From assembly GCF_021228125.1 (NCBI RefSeq), contig NZ_JAJQQS010000020.1, positions 1-64,000 of the forward strand: a stretch of 64,000 bases of DNA, given 5' to 3'. The notes beneath the pieces are model-generated. The model did no database searches. It was given only the letters and a program-made list of their open reading frames with translations, and was not told the origin of the DNA. Positions 26,914 to 35,034 of this stretch are shown here, piece by piece. This DNA is from Streptomyces albireticuli. Lineage in GTDB: Bacteria; Actinomycetota; Actinomycetes; Streptomycetales; Streptomycetaceae. Every line of letters begins with the position of its first letter. The first letter of the stretch is position 1. Both the position numbers and the translations under genes were made by a program.

Positions 26914-28017
26914 TCAGGAGCTCTTGAGCGGCCGGAGCGAGCTCATGATCTTCTTGATGGTGTCGTCCGACAGATCGTCACCGGTCCCGGTCGCCGCGTG
27001 CAGCACCCAGGTCGCGAGGTCCCCGGCGGAGTCCTTGTACGTCACCGTGAAGGACTTGCCGTCGGTGTCGCACTTGTCGTTCTTGGTCACACCGGTCACC
27101 GTCGCGGTGGAGGTGTAGCCGGTGAGCCCGTGGTCGCTCTTGAAGGGCTTGGCGTCGGTGCTCTCCAGCTTGCCCGTCTGCTTCAGGTCGTAGCCGGCGA
27201 TGAGCCAGTTCTCCGCCTCGATCTTGGCGGCGCTGGCCATGCTCTTGGCGCCCTGGGCGCCCTTCGTGCCCGCGGCGCCCAGGCTGCCGTTCGGCCGGCC
27301 GGCGCAGCCGGCCTTCTTGTAGCGGGCGGTGCCGCTCATCAGGACCAGGCCCTTGCCCTTCTCGTCCTCGAAGCCGATGGACTGCGAGGGCGACTCCACG
27401 GTCCAGTCCGCCGGGACGTCGAAGGCGTCGTGCCGCTTCTGGTTGGTGACGACCTTCCAGCCGTCGATCACCGGCTTGACCTCCTCGCCGCCACTGCGCG
27501 GGTTGTCGAGGGGAGCCTCCGAGCCCGACGGGGACGGGGCCGAGGAGGCGGGCGCGGGCGCGGACGACGAGGGCTGTGTGTCGCTCTGCGCCACGTTCTC
27601 CTTGTCGTCGTCCTTGAGCACGACGACACCGGTGACCACGGCCGCGACCACGACGGCCACCGCCGCGCCGATCGCGATCACCGTGGTGCGCTTGCGGTTG
27701 TCACCCGGCGGGCGCGGCGCACCGGGCGGGCCGCCGGCGTTCCACTGCGGCACCGTGCCCGGCTCGACACCGGGTTGCATCGGCTGTCCCGGCTGTCCCG
27801 GCTGTCCCGGCTGTCCCGGTTGCCCGGGCTGACCGGCCGGCTGGGCGCCGACGGGCTGCTGGTACGGGTTGGGCTGCTGCCCGTAGCCGGGCTGCGCGTA
27901 CCCCGGCTGCTGATACGGGTTCGGCGGTGGAAACCCCGGCTGAGGCCCCGGCGTCTGGTACGGGTTCTTGTCCTGCGGGTTCTGCTCGCCCCCGGGCGGC
28001 TGCTGTCCTGGCCACAT
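26914..28017 (-). CDS. Single-pass membrane protein with PG/Q-rich cytoplasmic tail (DUF8017-like)
   Basis: This 367-residue protein has three parts. Residues 1 to about 120 are Pro/Gly/Gln/Tyr-rich and disordered with a GQP repeat. A transmembrane helix follows KRTTVIAIGAAVAVVVAAVV near 125-150. After a Ser/Pro/Ala linker, an extracellular domain of about 190 residues has paired cysteines (KKAGCAGRPNG, NDKCDTDG). It resembles actinobacterial proteins with a DUF8017-type sensor or lipid-binding domain. Its function is unknown. The ATG at 28017 (MWPGQQ) begins the recognisable protein. Confidence 0.8.
   Translation of the reverse strand: MWPGQQPPGGEQNPQDKNPYQTPGPQPGFPPPNPYQQPGYAQPGYGQQPNPYQQPVGAQPAGQPGQPGQPGQPGQPGQPMQPGVEPGTVPQWNAGGPPGAPRPPGDNRKRTTVIAIGAAVAVVVAAVVTGVVVLKDDDKENVAQSDTQPSSSAPAPASSAPSPSGSEAPLDNPRSGGEEVKPVIDGWKVVTNQKRHDAFDVPADWTVESPSQSIGFEDEKGKGLVLMSGTARYKKAGCAGRPNGSLGAAGTKGAQGAKSMASAAKIEAENWLIAGYDLKQTGKLESTDAKPFKSDHGLTGYTSTATVTGVTKNDKCDTDGKSFTVTYKDSAGDLATWVLHAATGTGDDLSDDTIKKIMSSLRPLKSS
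27782..27826 (-). repeat. 9-bp tandem repeat encoding GQP units
   Basis: GGCTGTCCC (plus strand) is repeated four times exactly, with a degenerate fifth copy, inside the disordered tail of the membrane protein. It encodes a Gly-Gln-Pro repeat and is a likely copy-number-variable site. Confidence 0.8.
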
Positions 28018-28099
28018 GGCCGATAACCATAGAGGCAGTCGGTGTCTTGTGTGACGGGCGCCCCTTCCCGCCGAGGCTACCGACTGGTAACTTGCGGCT

Positions 28100-28552
28100 A
28101 TGTCTGAGACCAAGCCCTCGATCGGCGACATGCTCGCGGCCACCGTGCCCATGGTGCGCACCCTCAACCTCGCCTTCGGCGAGATCACCCCGGAGCGCGC
28201 CGTCGTCAGCCTCCCCGACCAGCCCGACTACCACAACCACGTCGGGGGCCCGCACGCCGGAGCCATGTTCACCCTCGCCGAGTCCGCGAGCGGCGCCATC
28301 GTCCTGGCCGCCTTCGGCGACCAGCTCGGCCGCGCCGTGCCGCTGGCCGTCAGTGCCGAGATCGGCTACAAGAAGCTCGCCAAGGGCCCGGTCACCGCCA
28401 CCGCCGAGCTCGGCCGCCCGGCCGCCGAGGTCGTCGCCGAACTGGACGCGGGGGAGCGCCCCGAGTTCCCGGTCCGCGTCGCGATCACCCGCGAGGACGG
28501 CGCGGTGACCGGCGAGATGACGGTCGTGTGGACCCTGCGGCCCAATTCATAG
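28100..28552 (+). CDS. Hotdog-fold thioesterase, DUF4442/PaaI-like
   Basis: This 150-residue single hotdog domain contains DYHNHVGGPHAGAMFTLAESA, in which the HVGGPHAGA turn and the following acidic residue form the usual thioesterase active site. A second half with AEIGYKKLAKGPVTATAEL fits DUF4442. It probably hydrolyses acyl-CoA; the substrate is unknown. It is divergent from the PG-rich membrane protein gene, 82 bp apart. Confidence 0.85.
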   Translation: MSETKPSIGDMLAATVPMVRTLNLAFGEITPERAVVSLPDQPDYHNHVGGPHAGAMFTLAESASGAIVLAAFGDQLGRAVPLAVSAEIGYKKLAKGPVTATAELGRPAAEVVAELDAGERPEFPVRVAITREDGAVTGEMTVVWTLRPNS

Positions 28553-28560
28553 CCTCTGAC

Positions 28561-28591
28561 CTGCGAAGGCGCTGATCTGCCGCTTTCGCGG
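28561..28591 (+). terminator. Hairpin after the thioesterase gene
   Basis: GCGAAGGCG and CGCTTTCGC pair with one G-U around a 9-nt loop, 10 nt downstream of the stop. It is a plausible terminator. The remaining sequence up to 28849 holds no gene that I can support. Confidence 0.45.
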
Positions 28592-28849
28592 GGCACATTG
28601 GGGTCACACTGCTACCGGGCCGTCGTCACGGGCCGACCGGTACTCGCCGCCTCTCCCGCGCCGGAGTGGGGATCATGCCTGCGCCCATGGCCGCGCGCTC
28701 CCCGACGTTGTCCGCGTCGCCGGCGGGCCTCGATGCCGACGGCGCGCCCTTGGAGTCGCCGTCCGGGGGAGGCCGTGGTGGAATGCCGGTGCAGCCGATC
28801 CGGCCAAGGAGGGCTGTGTTCCTGACGGTAGGGGGTGTAAGGAGCCTCC

Positions 28850-29338
28850 ATGAAGATCGCCCGGTTCATCCGCGTGGCCGTGCCCCTGTCCCTGGCCCTG
28901 TGCTGCACGGGCACTCTCCCCGCCGAAGCGCAGGAGCTCCCCGCGCCGCGTGGCGGGGTGGAGTGCCGCGGCTGGGAGCGGGAGTACGAGGACGCGGCGA
29001 TGCCCGCCGTCGGGCAGACGTGGACCCTGGACTTCGGCAGCGACACTCCCATCGGCCCGGGTCCGTTCGTGGCCACGATCCACTTCACCGATGAGAGCCG
29101 GGCGACGATCAAGGTGACCCAGGGGCCGGCGGGGACCCAGGGGCTGACGCAGGACATCACGTACACCAGCACGCGGTTGCGGCCCTGCCAGTACGCCGTG
29201 ACCTGGCACGAGCCCAAGACGGGGCTGTTCGTCACCCAGGTGGAGGATTTCGCCCAGCACCGGGCGTACGACACGATCGTCGACCCCGCCAAGGGCACGA
29301 TGATCCATATGACGGCCACGTTCTTCCGCGGCCAGTGA
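28850..29338 (+). CDS. Secreted MoaF-like calycin protein
   Basis: The 162-residue protein has an N-terminal signal peptide (MKIARFIRVAVPLSLALCC) with a cut probably after AEAQ. The mature part is beta-rich and follows the MoaF-like lipocalin pattern: VGQTWTLDFG, FVATIHFTDES, YAVTWHEPKTGLFVTQVEDF and MIHMTATFF. It may bind a small ligand outside the cell. It is monocistronic. A fragment of a related gene lies at about 31050-31160. Confidence 0.7.
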   Translation: MKIARFIRVAVPLSLALCCTGTLPAEAQELPAPRGGVECRGWEREYEDAAMPAVGQTWTLDFGSDTPIGPGPFVATIHFTDESRATIKVTQGPAGTQGLTQDITYTSTRLRPCQYAVTWHEPKTGLFVTQVEDFAQHRAYDTIVDPAKGTMIHMTATFFRGQ

Positions 29339-29363
29339 GCCGACCGGGGCGGCTACGGGTCGG

Positions 29364-29849
29364 TCAGTGGCGTTCCTCAAGGTGCTTCTTGAACATCATG
29401 GCCATCGTGTACTGCTGCCCGAGGTAGTTCTGGAACGAGTCGGCCTGGCTCTTCGGGGCCGATTCGAGGAGGCCGTCGGGGAAGTCGACGCGGATGGTGC
29501 GGGTGAAGAGGGTGCCGGTGCCGGAGGGTGCGAACTCGTAGGTGATGGTCTGGCAGCAGTGGTTCCCGGTGCCCAGTTCCGCCTGCGAGACGATGGTCAG
29601 GCGGGTGTTCGGGGTCGCTTCCTGGACCGTCCAGGGGAAGGTGTACTCCGTATCCTCCGGCCCCGCGGCGTGTTCGACGAACGTGTCCCCACCCGCCAGG
29701 AGCCGGGACGGATCGCCCGTCACCGGGGTGATCCGCAGGGTGACGCCACGGTTGATGGCGGGCCAGTTGCCCGCGTCGGCCAGCACGGCGAAGGCCGCCT
29801 CCGGCGAGCGCTCGATGTACACACTGGCGGTACCGCTCATGGTGGGCAC
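29364..29849 (-). CDS. SRPBCC-family (START-like) protein
   Basis: This 161-residue protein has the ligand-binding helix-grip pattern of polyketide cyclase/START domains: SVYIERSPEAAFAVLADAGN, WPAINRGVTLRI, and a long C-terminal helix. The GTG at 29849 lies at correct distance from GAGGAGAGG; an in-frame ATG at 29840 is the alternative. Substrate unknown. Confidence 0.78.
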   Translation of the reverse strand: MPTMSGTASVYIERSPEAAFAVLADAGNWPAINRGVTLRITPVTGDPSRLLAGGDTFVEHAAGPEDTEYTFPWTVQEATPNTRLTIVSQAELGTGNHCCQTITYEFAPSGTGTLFTRTIRVDFPDGLLESAPKSQADSFQNYLGQQYTMAMMFKKHLEERH

Positions 29850-30020
29850 GAGCCTCTCCTCACGTCCGGCCCCCGGCAGTGTTTCCACCGTACGGCCGGG
29901 CCCGTCACTCCGCCGCCCGTCGTGGACGGGCGGCGGCCGGGGGCGGCTTCGCCCGGCATCGGCTTCGCGATCCCGGCCGCCACGGTCCGCCGCGGGCGCT
30001 TCAGGCCGCACCGTCAGCTG

Positions 30021-30899
30021 TCAGACGCGCTCCAGGCGCCATTTCTGCGCGTCGGTGTCGTTGAACGTGTACTGCTGGACGTTCGCGCTGTTGTCCATCG
30101 ACATGCCGGCGACGTCCACGGCCTTGCCGCTGAGGACGTTGCTGATCACGAAGACGCCGTCGCCGACCGGGGTGACCCACCAGCGCTGGTTGGTGCCGCC
30201 GTTACCCGTCCACTGCTGGATGTTGGCGGTGTCCTGGAGACCGGCCTTGTCGACGTCGAGGAACAGTCCGCTGGCCTTGGACGTGATCTCGTACACGCCG
30301 GTGACGTCCCACGGGGACTGGCGGCCGACGCGCCGTACGGCCTTGAACGTCCACTGCTGGTTCGCTCCGCCGTGGCGGGTGTACTGGCCGACGTTCGCGC
30401 CGCTCTCCTGCTCGTTGCCCAGGATGTCCAGCACCTTGCCGCTGGCGACGTTGGTGAGGATGTAGGTGCCTTCCTCGACGGGCAGCTTGTTCTTCTGCAC
30501 CTGGGCGGCGTCCGTGCCGTGCGGGAAGACGCGTATGGAGGCCGTCCGGTTCTTCAGCGCCGGGCCCAGGGTGGTGCGGGAGGCACCCACGATGGCACCG
30601 AGGTCGTCGATCTCCCGTGTGTCCTTGTCCGCGATGGACGCGAGCTCGTCGCGCGGGCCCACCTGGGCGGCGAAGCCCTTGAAGTCCGCCTCGACGTGCA
30701 GGGCCAGGCTCTGCTCGGTGTGATCCACCACCGACAGGACACGGCCTTCGAAACCGAACGCCCGCACATCGCCCAGCGACTGGTCGGCCAGCAGGACGCG
30801 GCCACGCTCCTTGGCGTTGAAGTCCTCGTGCTCGTACAGCGCGTACCAGCCCTTCGGGCACACCACGACGCCGCTGCCCTCGAAGATCTTGACCGTCAC
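30021..30899 (-). CDS. Protein with beta/gamma-crystallin-like N-terminus and ricin-type lectin domain
   Basis: The 292-residue protein has an N-terminal domain of about 130 residues (VKIFEGSGVVVCPKGWYALYEHEDFN) resembling beta/gamma-crystallin or peptidase-inhibitor folds. A ricin B-type beta-trefoil follows with repeats YILTNVASGKVLDI, YEITSKASGLFLDV and FVISNVLSGKAVDV, each followed by a QxW-type motif (QQWTF, QRWWV, QKWRL). It should bind carbohydrate. No signal peptide is seen. The GTG at 30899 is preferred (AGAAGGAC upstream); an in-frame GTG at 30947 would add 16 residues. Confidence 0.8.
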   Translation of the reverse strand: MTVKIFEGSGVVVCPKGWYALYEHEDFNAKERGRVLLADQSLGDVRAFGFEGRVLSVVDHTEQSLALHVEADFKGFAAQVGPRDELASIADKDTREIDDLGAIVGASRTTLGPALKNRTASIRVFPHGTDAAQVQKNKLPVEEGTYILTNVASGKVLDILGNEQESGANVGQYTRHGGANQQWTFKAVRRVGRQSPWDVTGVYEITSKASGLFLDVDKAGLQDTANIQQWTGNGGTNQRWWVTPVGDGVFVISNVLSGKAVDVAGMSMDNSANVQQYTFNDTDAQKWRLERV

Positions 30900-31046
30900 C
30901 CTGGATCCGTCCTTCTCTGATCGCAACTCCCGCGCACCGCGGGCCACATGATCACCCTAGGGTCCCGACCGCATCACCAACAGTGATCAAATCCAGTCAC
31001 TGGCCTGAGTCGACATGTCCACCGGCAACGCGGACGCGGACCTGCC

Positions 31047-31160
31047 GGTGCGGCGTGTCCTGGCACTATCCCGTCAGAGGCGTCCACGTCACCCAGGTGG
31101 AGGACTCCACAGGGCGCCGTGTGTCCGACACGTTCCTCAACGGCACGTGGTTCTTCCACA
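31047..31160 (+). pseudogene. 3' remnant of a MoaF-like gene
   Basis: The plus-strand frame reads VSWHYPVRGVHVTQVED followed by a short beta-like tail ending TWFF, matching the C-terminal third of the intact MoaF-like protein at 28850 (YAVTWHEP...VTQVED). No N-terminal part or start codon exists upstream. It is fused in frame with the leader of the next gene. The 308-bp gap between the lectin gene and 31208 contains only this relic. Confidence 0.55.
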
Positions 31161-31207
31161 GGATCCGTCGGGAGGCGAGGTGCGGGAAGGTGTGTGACGG
31201 TGGGGCC

Positions 31208-31816
31208 ATGAAGGTGGGAATCATCGGCACCGGCCGTCTGGGCAAGGCGCTGGCCGGGCATTTCACACGGGCCGGGCACCAGGTGAAGGTGGCGAACTCT
31301 CGCGGCCCGGACACCCTGGCTCCGCTCGTCGGTGAGCTCGGCGAGAACGCGTCGGCCGGGACGCCGCAGGAGACGGCCGACTTCGGGGACGTCGTCGTTC
31401 TGGCCGTCCAGTGGGACCAGAAGGAGAGCGCGATCGCCTCGGTCTCCTCCTGGCAGGGACGCACCGTCCTCGTCCCGGTCAACCCGCTGCGGGAGACGGC
31501 GGACGGTCTGGAGCACGCGGACACCGGGGGCCGTGCGCCCACCGAGGTCGTCGCCTCGCTCCTTCCGGGCGCCCTCGTGGTGAAGGGTTTCAACACCTAT
31601 CCGGCCCAGGTCCTCGCCGAGGATCCCGTCGTCGACGGCGGGCGCCGCCTCGTCCTGCTCGCCGGGGACGACGCCGCCGCGAAACGGAAGGTTGCCGACC
31701 TGGCCGACAGCGCCGGCTTCCAGGCCGTCGACACCGGAACCCTCGCCGAGGGCGGCCCCCTGTTCGACAGCGGCGGCCCGCTCGGCGGCCCCCGCAAAGA
31801 CCTGCTCGCCCTCTGA
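31208..31816 (+). CDS. NADPH-dependent F420 reductase-like dinucleotide-binding protein
   Basis: This is a 202-residue NAD(P)-binding protein of the F420_oxidored/NpdG group. MKVGIIGTGRLGKALAGHF is the dinucleotide motif, ANSRGP the NADP-phosphate site, and VVVLAVQWD, VKGFNTYPAQVL and the final GGPLFDSGGPLGGPRKDL complete the family pattern. It may move hydride between NADPH and coenzyme F420 or a related acceptor. The start is preceded by GGTGGGG. Two damaged relatives lie at 38625 and 40203, the latter sharing this gene's leader and its 3' end. Confidence 0.8.
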   Translation: MKVGIIGTGRLGKALAGHFTRAGHQVKVANSRGPDTLAPLVGELGENASAGTPQETADFGDVVVLAVQWDQKESAIASVSSWQGRTVLVPVNPLRETADGLEHADTGGRAPTEVVASLLPGALVVKGFNTYPAQVLAEDPVVDGGRRLVLLAGDDAAAKRKVADLADSAGFQAVDTGTLAEGGPLFDSGGPLGGPRKDLLAL

Positions 31817-31874
31817 CCCGCGCGCCGGCGAGCGAACCACGTGAGGCGGCCTGCCGCACGCCCCCGGGCGGCTT

Positions 31875-32189
31875 CTACAGGGCCACGGCCTCCCTCTCGG
31901 GTTCGGTCGGCTCGCCGTCGGCCGGTGCGGCGAGGTACCGCTCGGCGTCGAGGGCGGCGGAGCAGCCGGTGCCGCTGGCGGTGATCGCCTGGCGGTAGGT
32001 GGCGCCCCGGCACCGTGGTCGACCGCGTCGCCCGCGGCGAACACGCCCGGGACGTTCGTACGGGTCGAGGGCGCCGTCACCTTCAGGTAGCCGTCGTCGT
32101 CAGTGGCGAGCCGGCCGGTGAACAGCTCGGTGCGAGGATCCGGCGGGGCCGGAGCCTGTGACGATGACGTCGCGGACCTCGCCGCTCAT
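31875..32189 (-). pseudogene. Thioredoxin reductase (arsT-type) pseudogene with internal deletion
   Basis: The remnant starts MSGEVRDVIVTGSGPAG, the FAD-binding start of TrxB, then jumps to the C-terminal part. Out of frame it reads ELFTGRLATDDDGYLKV and TRTNVPGVFAAGDAVDH, and after a further shift TYRQAITASGTGCSAALDAE with a proper end. About 240 residues including the redox CxxC are missing and at least two frameshifts remain. Its ATG overlaps the arsC stop (ATGA), as in arsCT operons. The local ArsC therefore needs a reductant from elsewhere. Confidence 0.85.
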
Positions 32190-32599
32190 GCGGATGTCTC
32201 CGGGGCGATCTCGGCGATCAGGCCCTTGATCAGGACCTTGATCCGGTCGCGGATCGGGCGGACGGCCTCGACGCCCTGGCCCGCCGGGTCCTCGAGCTTC
32301 CAGTCCAGGTACCGCTTGCCGGGGAAGACCGGGCAGACGTCGCCGCAACCCATGGTGATGCACACATCGGACGCCTGGACGGCGTCGACGGTGAGGATCT
32401 TCGGGGTCTGGGAGGTGATGTCGATGCCGACCTCGCGCATGGCCTCGACGACCGCCGGGTTGACGCTGTCGGCCGGGGCGGAGCCCGCGGAGCGGACCTC
32501 GACGCGGTCGCCCGCCAGGTGGCTCAGCCACGCGGCGGCCATCTGGGAGCGGCCGGCGTTGTGGACGCAGACGAAGAGAACGGAGGGCTTCTCGGGCAT
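32186..32599 (-). CDS. arsC: Arsenate reductase, low-molecular-weight phosphatase type
   Basis: This 137-residue enzyme reduces arsenate to arsenite. The anion-binding loop C11-X5-R17 (CVHNAGRS) is intact. The resolving cysteines C80, C85 and C89 lie in VCITMGCGDVCPVFPG, which fits the thioredoxin- or mycothiol-linked class. The ATG at 32599 begins the conserved MPEKPSVLFVC. It is divergent from arsR and translationally coupled to the broken trxB gene downstream. Confidence 0.95.
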   Translation of the reverse strand: MPEKPSVLFVCVHNAGRSQMAAAWLSHLAGDRVEVRSAGSAPADSVNPAVVEAMREVGIDITSQTPKILTVDAVQASDVCITMGCGDVCPVFPGKRYLDWKLEDPAGQGVEAVRPIRDRIKVLIKGLIAEIAPETSA

Positions 32600-32655
32600 C
32601 AGGGTCTCTCTTGTCTCACAGAGGGAAAGGAAGCGTGGTATCAGCATCCACTGGT

Positions 32656-32671
32656 ATCAGTCGCCACTGAT
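32656..32671. promoter_or_regulatory. ArsR operator 1
   Basis: ATCAGTCGCCACTGAT is a 16-bp inverted repeat with perfect 6-nt arms in the 88-bp space between divergent arsC and arsR. The half-site ATCAG also recurs at 32640-32644 and 32680-32684, giving an array that can cover both promoters. Confidence 0.75.
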
Positions 32672-32687
32672 GTGAGAGTATCAGTCC

Positions 32688-32996
32688 ATGATGACGTCAG
32701 TCGACACTGATCTGATCCGGGTTCTCGCGGACCCGCTCAGGCTGAAGATCGTGACCCTGCTCGCCCACGAGACCCTGTGCACCACGCACCTGGTGGAGGA
32801 GACCGGCGCACGGCAGACCAACCTCTCCAACCACCTGAAGGTGCTGCGGGAGGCCGGTGTCGTGGAGACCGAGCCCTGCGGGCGGTTCACCTACTACAAG
32901 CTGAAGCCCGAGGTCATCGCCGCTCTCGCCGGGCAGTTCACGGAGCTGGCCGAGCACGCCCGCACCGCCGCTGACCGGAAGAGGTCCTGCCCGTGA
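32688..32996 (+). CDS. arsR: ArsR/SmtB-family arsenic-responsive repressor
   Basis: This is a 102-residue winged-helix repressor. The recognition helix region is ARQTNLSNHLKVLREAGVV. Possible arsenite-sensing cysteines are in ETLCTTHL, TEPCGRF and the C-terminal RKRSCP; the classical ELCVCDL metal site is not present. Two ATG codons in a row start the gene close behind the operator array. The stop overlaps the GTG of acr3 (GTGA). Confidence 0.92.
   Translation: MMTSVDTDLIRVLADPLRLKIVTLLAHETLCTTHLVEETGARQTNLSNHLKVLREAGVVETEPCGRFTYYKLKPEVIAALAGQFTELAEHARTAADRKRSCP
32697..32710. promoter_or_regulatory. ArsR operator 2, inside the arsR coding start
   Basis: TCAGTCGACACTGA differs by one base from the 14-bp core of operator 1 (TCAGTCGCCACTGA). 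Its centre is 40 bp away, about four helical turns, and it covers codons 4-8 of arsR. Same-face binding of two ArsR dimers is plausible. Confidence 0.65.
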
Positions 32997-34093
32997 CCCG
33001 CACCGAGGCCCCCGCCTCAACGGGAGAAGCCTCGGTCGTCGCTAAGCTCTCCACCCTCGACCGCTTCCTCGCGGTCTGGATCCTCATCGCCATGGGCCTC
33101 GGCCTTGGGCTGGGCCGCCTGATTCCCGGGCTGAACGACGCGCTCGCGAAGGTCGCGATCGGCGGCATCTCGCTGCCGATCGCGGTCGGCCTGCTGATCA
33201 TGATGTATCCGGTGCTGGCCAAGGTCCGCTATGACAAGCTCGACGCCGTCACCGGCGACAAGAAGCTCATGGTCTCGTCGCTGGTCATCAACTGGGTCCT
33301 GGGCCCGGCCGTGATGTTCGCACTGGCCTGGGTCTTCCTGCCGGACCTGCCCGAGTACCGCACCGGCCTGATCATCGTCGGCCTGGCCCGCTGCATCGCC
33401 ATGGTCATCATCTGGAACGACCTGGCTCGCGGCGACCGGGAGGCCGCCGCTGTCCTGGTCGCGCTGAACTCCGTCTTTCAGGTCATCGCGTTCGGCCTGC
33501 TGGGCTGGCTCTACCTCGACCTGCTGCCCGGCTGGCTCGGCCTGGGCGACGGCGAGCACCTCGACATCTCCATGTGGAAGATCGCCCTGAACGTCGTCAT
33601 CTTCCTGGGCGTCCCGCTGCTGGCCGGCTTCCTGACCCGTCGCATCGGCGAGAAGAAGATGGGCCGGGCGGACTACGAGAACAAGTTCCTGCCGAAGATC
33701 GGCCCGTTCGCCCTGTACGGCTTGCTGTTCACGATCGTGATCCTCTTCGCCCTCCAGGGAAAGACGATCACCTCCCGGCCCGGCGACGTCGCCCGTATCG
33801 CGCTGCCGCTGCTCGCGTACTTCGCGATCATGTGGTTCGGCACCTTCGCTCTAGGCAAGGCCGTCGGCCTCGCCTACGACCGCACGGCGACGCTGGCGTT
33901 CACGGCGGCGGGCAACAACTTCGAGCTGGCCATCGCGGTCGCCATCGCCACCTTCGGCGTCACCTCCGGCCAGGCCCTCTCCGGCGTCGTCGGCCCCCTC
34001 ATCGAGGTGCCCGTCCTGGTCGCCCTGGTCTACGTCTCCCTCGCCTGGCGGCGGAAGTTCACCGCGCCCGAGCCGGCCGGGGCCGCCGGGTGA
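32993..34093 (+). CDS. acr3: Arsenite efflux transporter, Acr3 family
   Basis: This is a 366-residue arsenite permease of the ACR3/BART group with about ten membrane helices. The conserved functional cysteine is in GLARCIAMVIIWND, and the family signature GNNFELAIAVAIATFG is near the end. It starts with GTG overlapping the arsR stop and ends in a GTGA overlap with the next gene, so the operon is tightly coupled. Confidence 0.96.
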   Translation: MTRTEAPASTGEASVVAKLSTLDRFLAVWILIAMGLGLGLGRLIPGLNDALAKVAIGGISLPIAVGLLIMMYPVLAKVRYDKLDAVTGDKKLMVSSLVINWVLGPAVMFALAWVFLPDLPEYRTGLIIVGLARCIAMVIIWNDLARGDREAAAVLVALNSVFQVIAFGLLGWLYLDLLPGWLGLGDGEHLDISMWKIALNVVIFLGVPLLAGFLTRRIGEKKMGRADYENKFLPKIGPFALYGLLFTIVILFALQGKTITSRPGDVARIALPLLAYFAIMWFGTFALGKAVGLAYDRTATLAFTAAGNNFELAIAVAIATFGVTSGQALSGVVGPLIEVPVLVALVYVSLAWRRKFTAPEPAGAAG

Positions 34094-34284
34094 ACCGCCT
34101 GGACTGCCACGACCGGGACCGGACCGTCCCGGTCGTCGGCATCTGCCTGACCTGCGGCGCCGCCATATGCCAGGCCCACGCCGGCACCGGCCGGGATCTG
34201 CAGGACCGGCACCTGGGCAGTGGCCGGGCGCCGCTGCGGTGCCGCCCCTGCTCGCCCGTACGCGAACGGGCGGCGGCCTCGTGA
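34090..34284 (+). CDS. DUF2180-type small zinc-ribbon protein
   Basis: The 64-residue protein has cysteine pairs LDCHDRD, GICLTCGAAICQAHAG and RCRPC that form a likely zinc ribbon, as in DUF2180 proteins. It starts with GTG inside the acr3 stop and ends with another GTGA overlap. Its place in the operon suggests a metal- or arsenic-related role, but none is known. Confidence 0.75.
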   Translation: MNRLDCHDRDRTVPVVGICLTCGAAICQAHAGTGRDLQDRHLGSGRAPLRCRPCSPVRERAAAS

Positions 34285-34866
34285 ACCGGCTGGTGGACGT
34301 GGTGGACGTGGTGGTGATCGGCGGCGGCCAGGCGGGGCTCGACGACACCGCAGGTGTCGCCGCCCTCGGCGACATCGCGCCCCGCCCTGGCCCACCTCGC
34401 CCCACTCGGCCTGCGCGACCCTCGCGGGAGCATCCCCACCGACGGCGCCAGGGCGTCGGCCGAACCGCGCCTGCGCCTGCTCGGCTACGGCGACTGGACC
34501 GGTCCGGCGTCCGCCACGCTGATCGGCTTCGGCCGGCCTGCCCGGGGCGTCTACCTCGTCGGCATGAAGTCCTACGGCCGTGCTCCGACGTCCCTGGCCA
34601 TGACCGGCTACGAGCGGGTCCGCTCCGTCGCCGCCGCCCTGGCAGGGGATCAGGAGGCGGCCGAGCGCGTCGAGCTGACCTTGCCCGAGGCCGGCGTGTG
34701 CGGCGGCGCCGGGCTCTTCGACCAGCGCGAAGCCGACCAGCGCGAAGCCGACCAGCCCGAAGCCGACCAGCCCGAAGCCGACGAGACTGCGGGCCGCGGA
34801 TGCTGCGCGGCCCTGGCCACACTCCGGATCGGCGTCGGCGCCCCGGCCCCCTCGGGCGGCTGCTGA
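34281..34866 (+). pseudogene. Chimeric remnant of ArsO-type flavoprotein genes
   Basis: A GTG start gives an FAD-binding N-terminus (VVDVVVIGGGQAGL). About 300 residues of the monooxygenase are then missing. In another frame the ArsO C-terminus continues as ALAHLAPLGLRDP and LRLLGYGDWTGPASATLIG. This runs straight into the C-terminus of a second flavoprotein (VYLVGMKSYGRAPTSLAM, then LPEAGVCGGAGLF). So two neighbouring oxidoreductases were merged and one was frameshifted. The chimera is unlikely to bind FAD or act. Confidence 0.75.
34720..34779 (+). repeat. 15-bp tandem repeat, four copies
   Basis: GACCAGCGCGAAGCC occurs four times in a row (copies 3 and 4 with one G-to-C change) and encodes DQ(R/P)EA units near the end of the flavoprotein chimera. 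It suggests slipped-strand expansion after the gene lost function. Confidence 0.8.
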
Positions 34867-35034
34867 CGCTGTGTACGGTCCACGTGGCGCTGCTCGCACG
34901 CGCGGCCGTGGTCTATGGAGTAGATGTCGCAGCCGCGGCCCAACGCGTGGCCTCTGGCCGGGAAAGGCTCTGATCCGCTGCTTTCGCAGGGCGTGTCGAG
35001 GCCGCACTGTCATGCGGGGCCGTGGGTCCGTGTT

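Noticed and set aside
27782..27826. Regular short repeats that might suggest a CRISPR array
   Set aside because: The units are 9 bp, direct and without spacers, and encode an in-frame GQP peptide.
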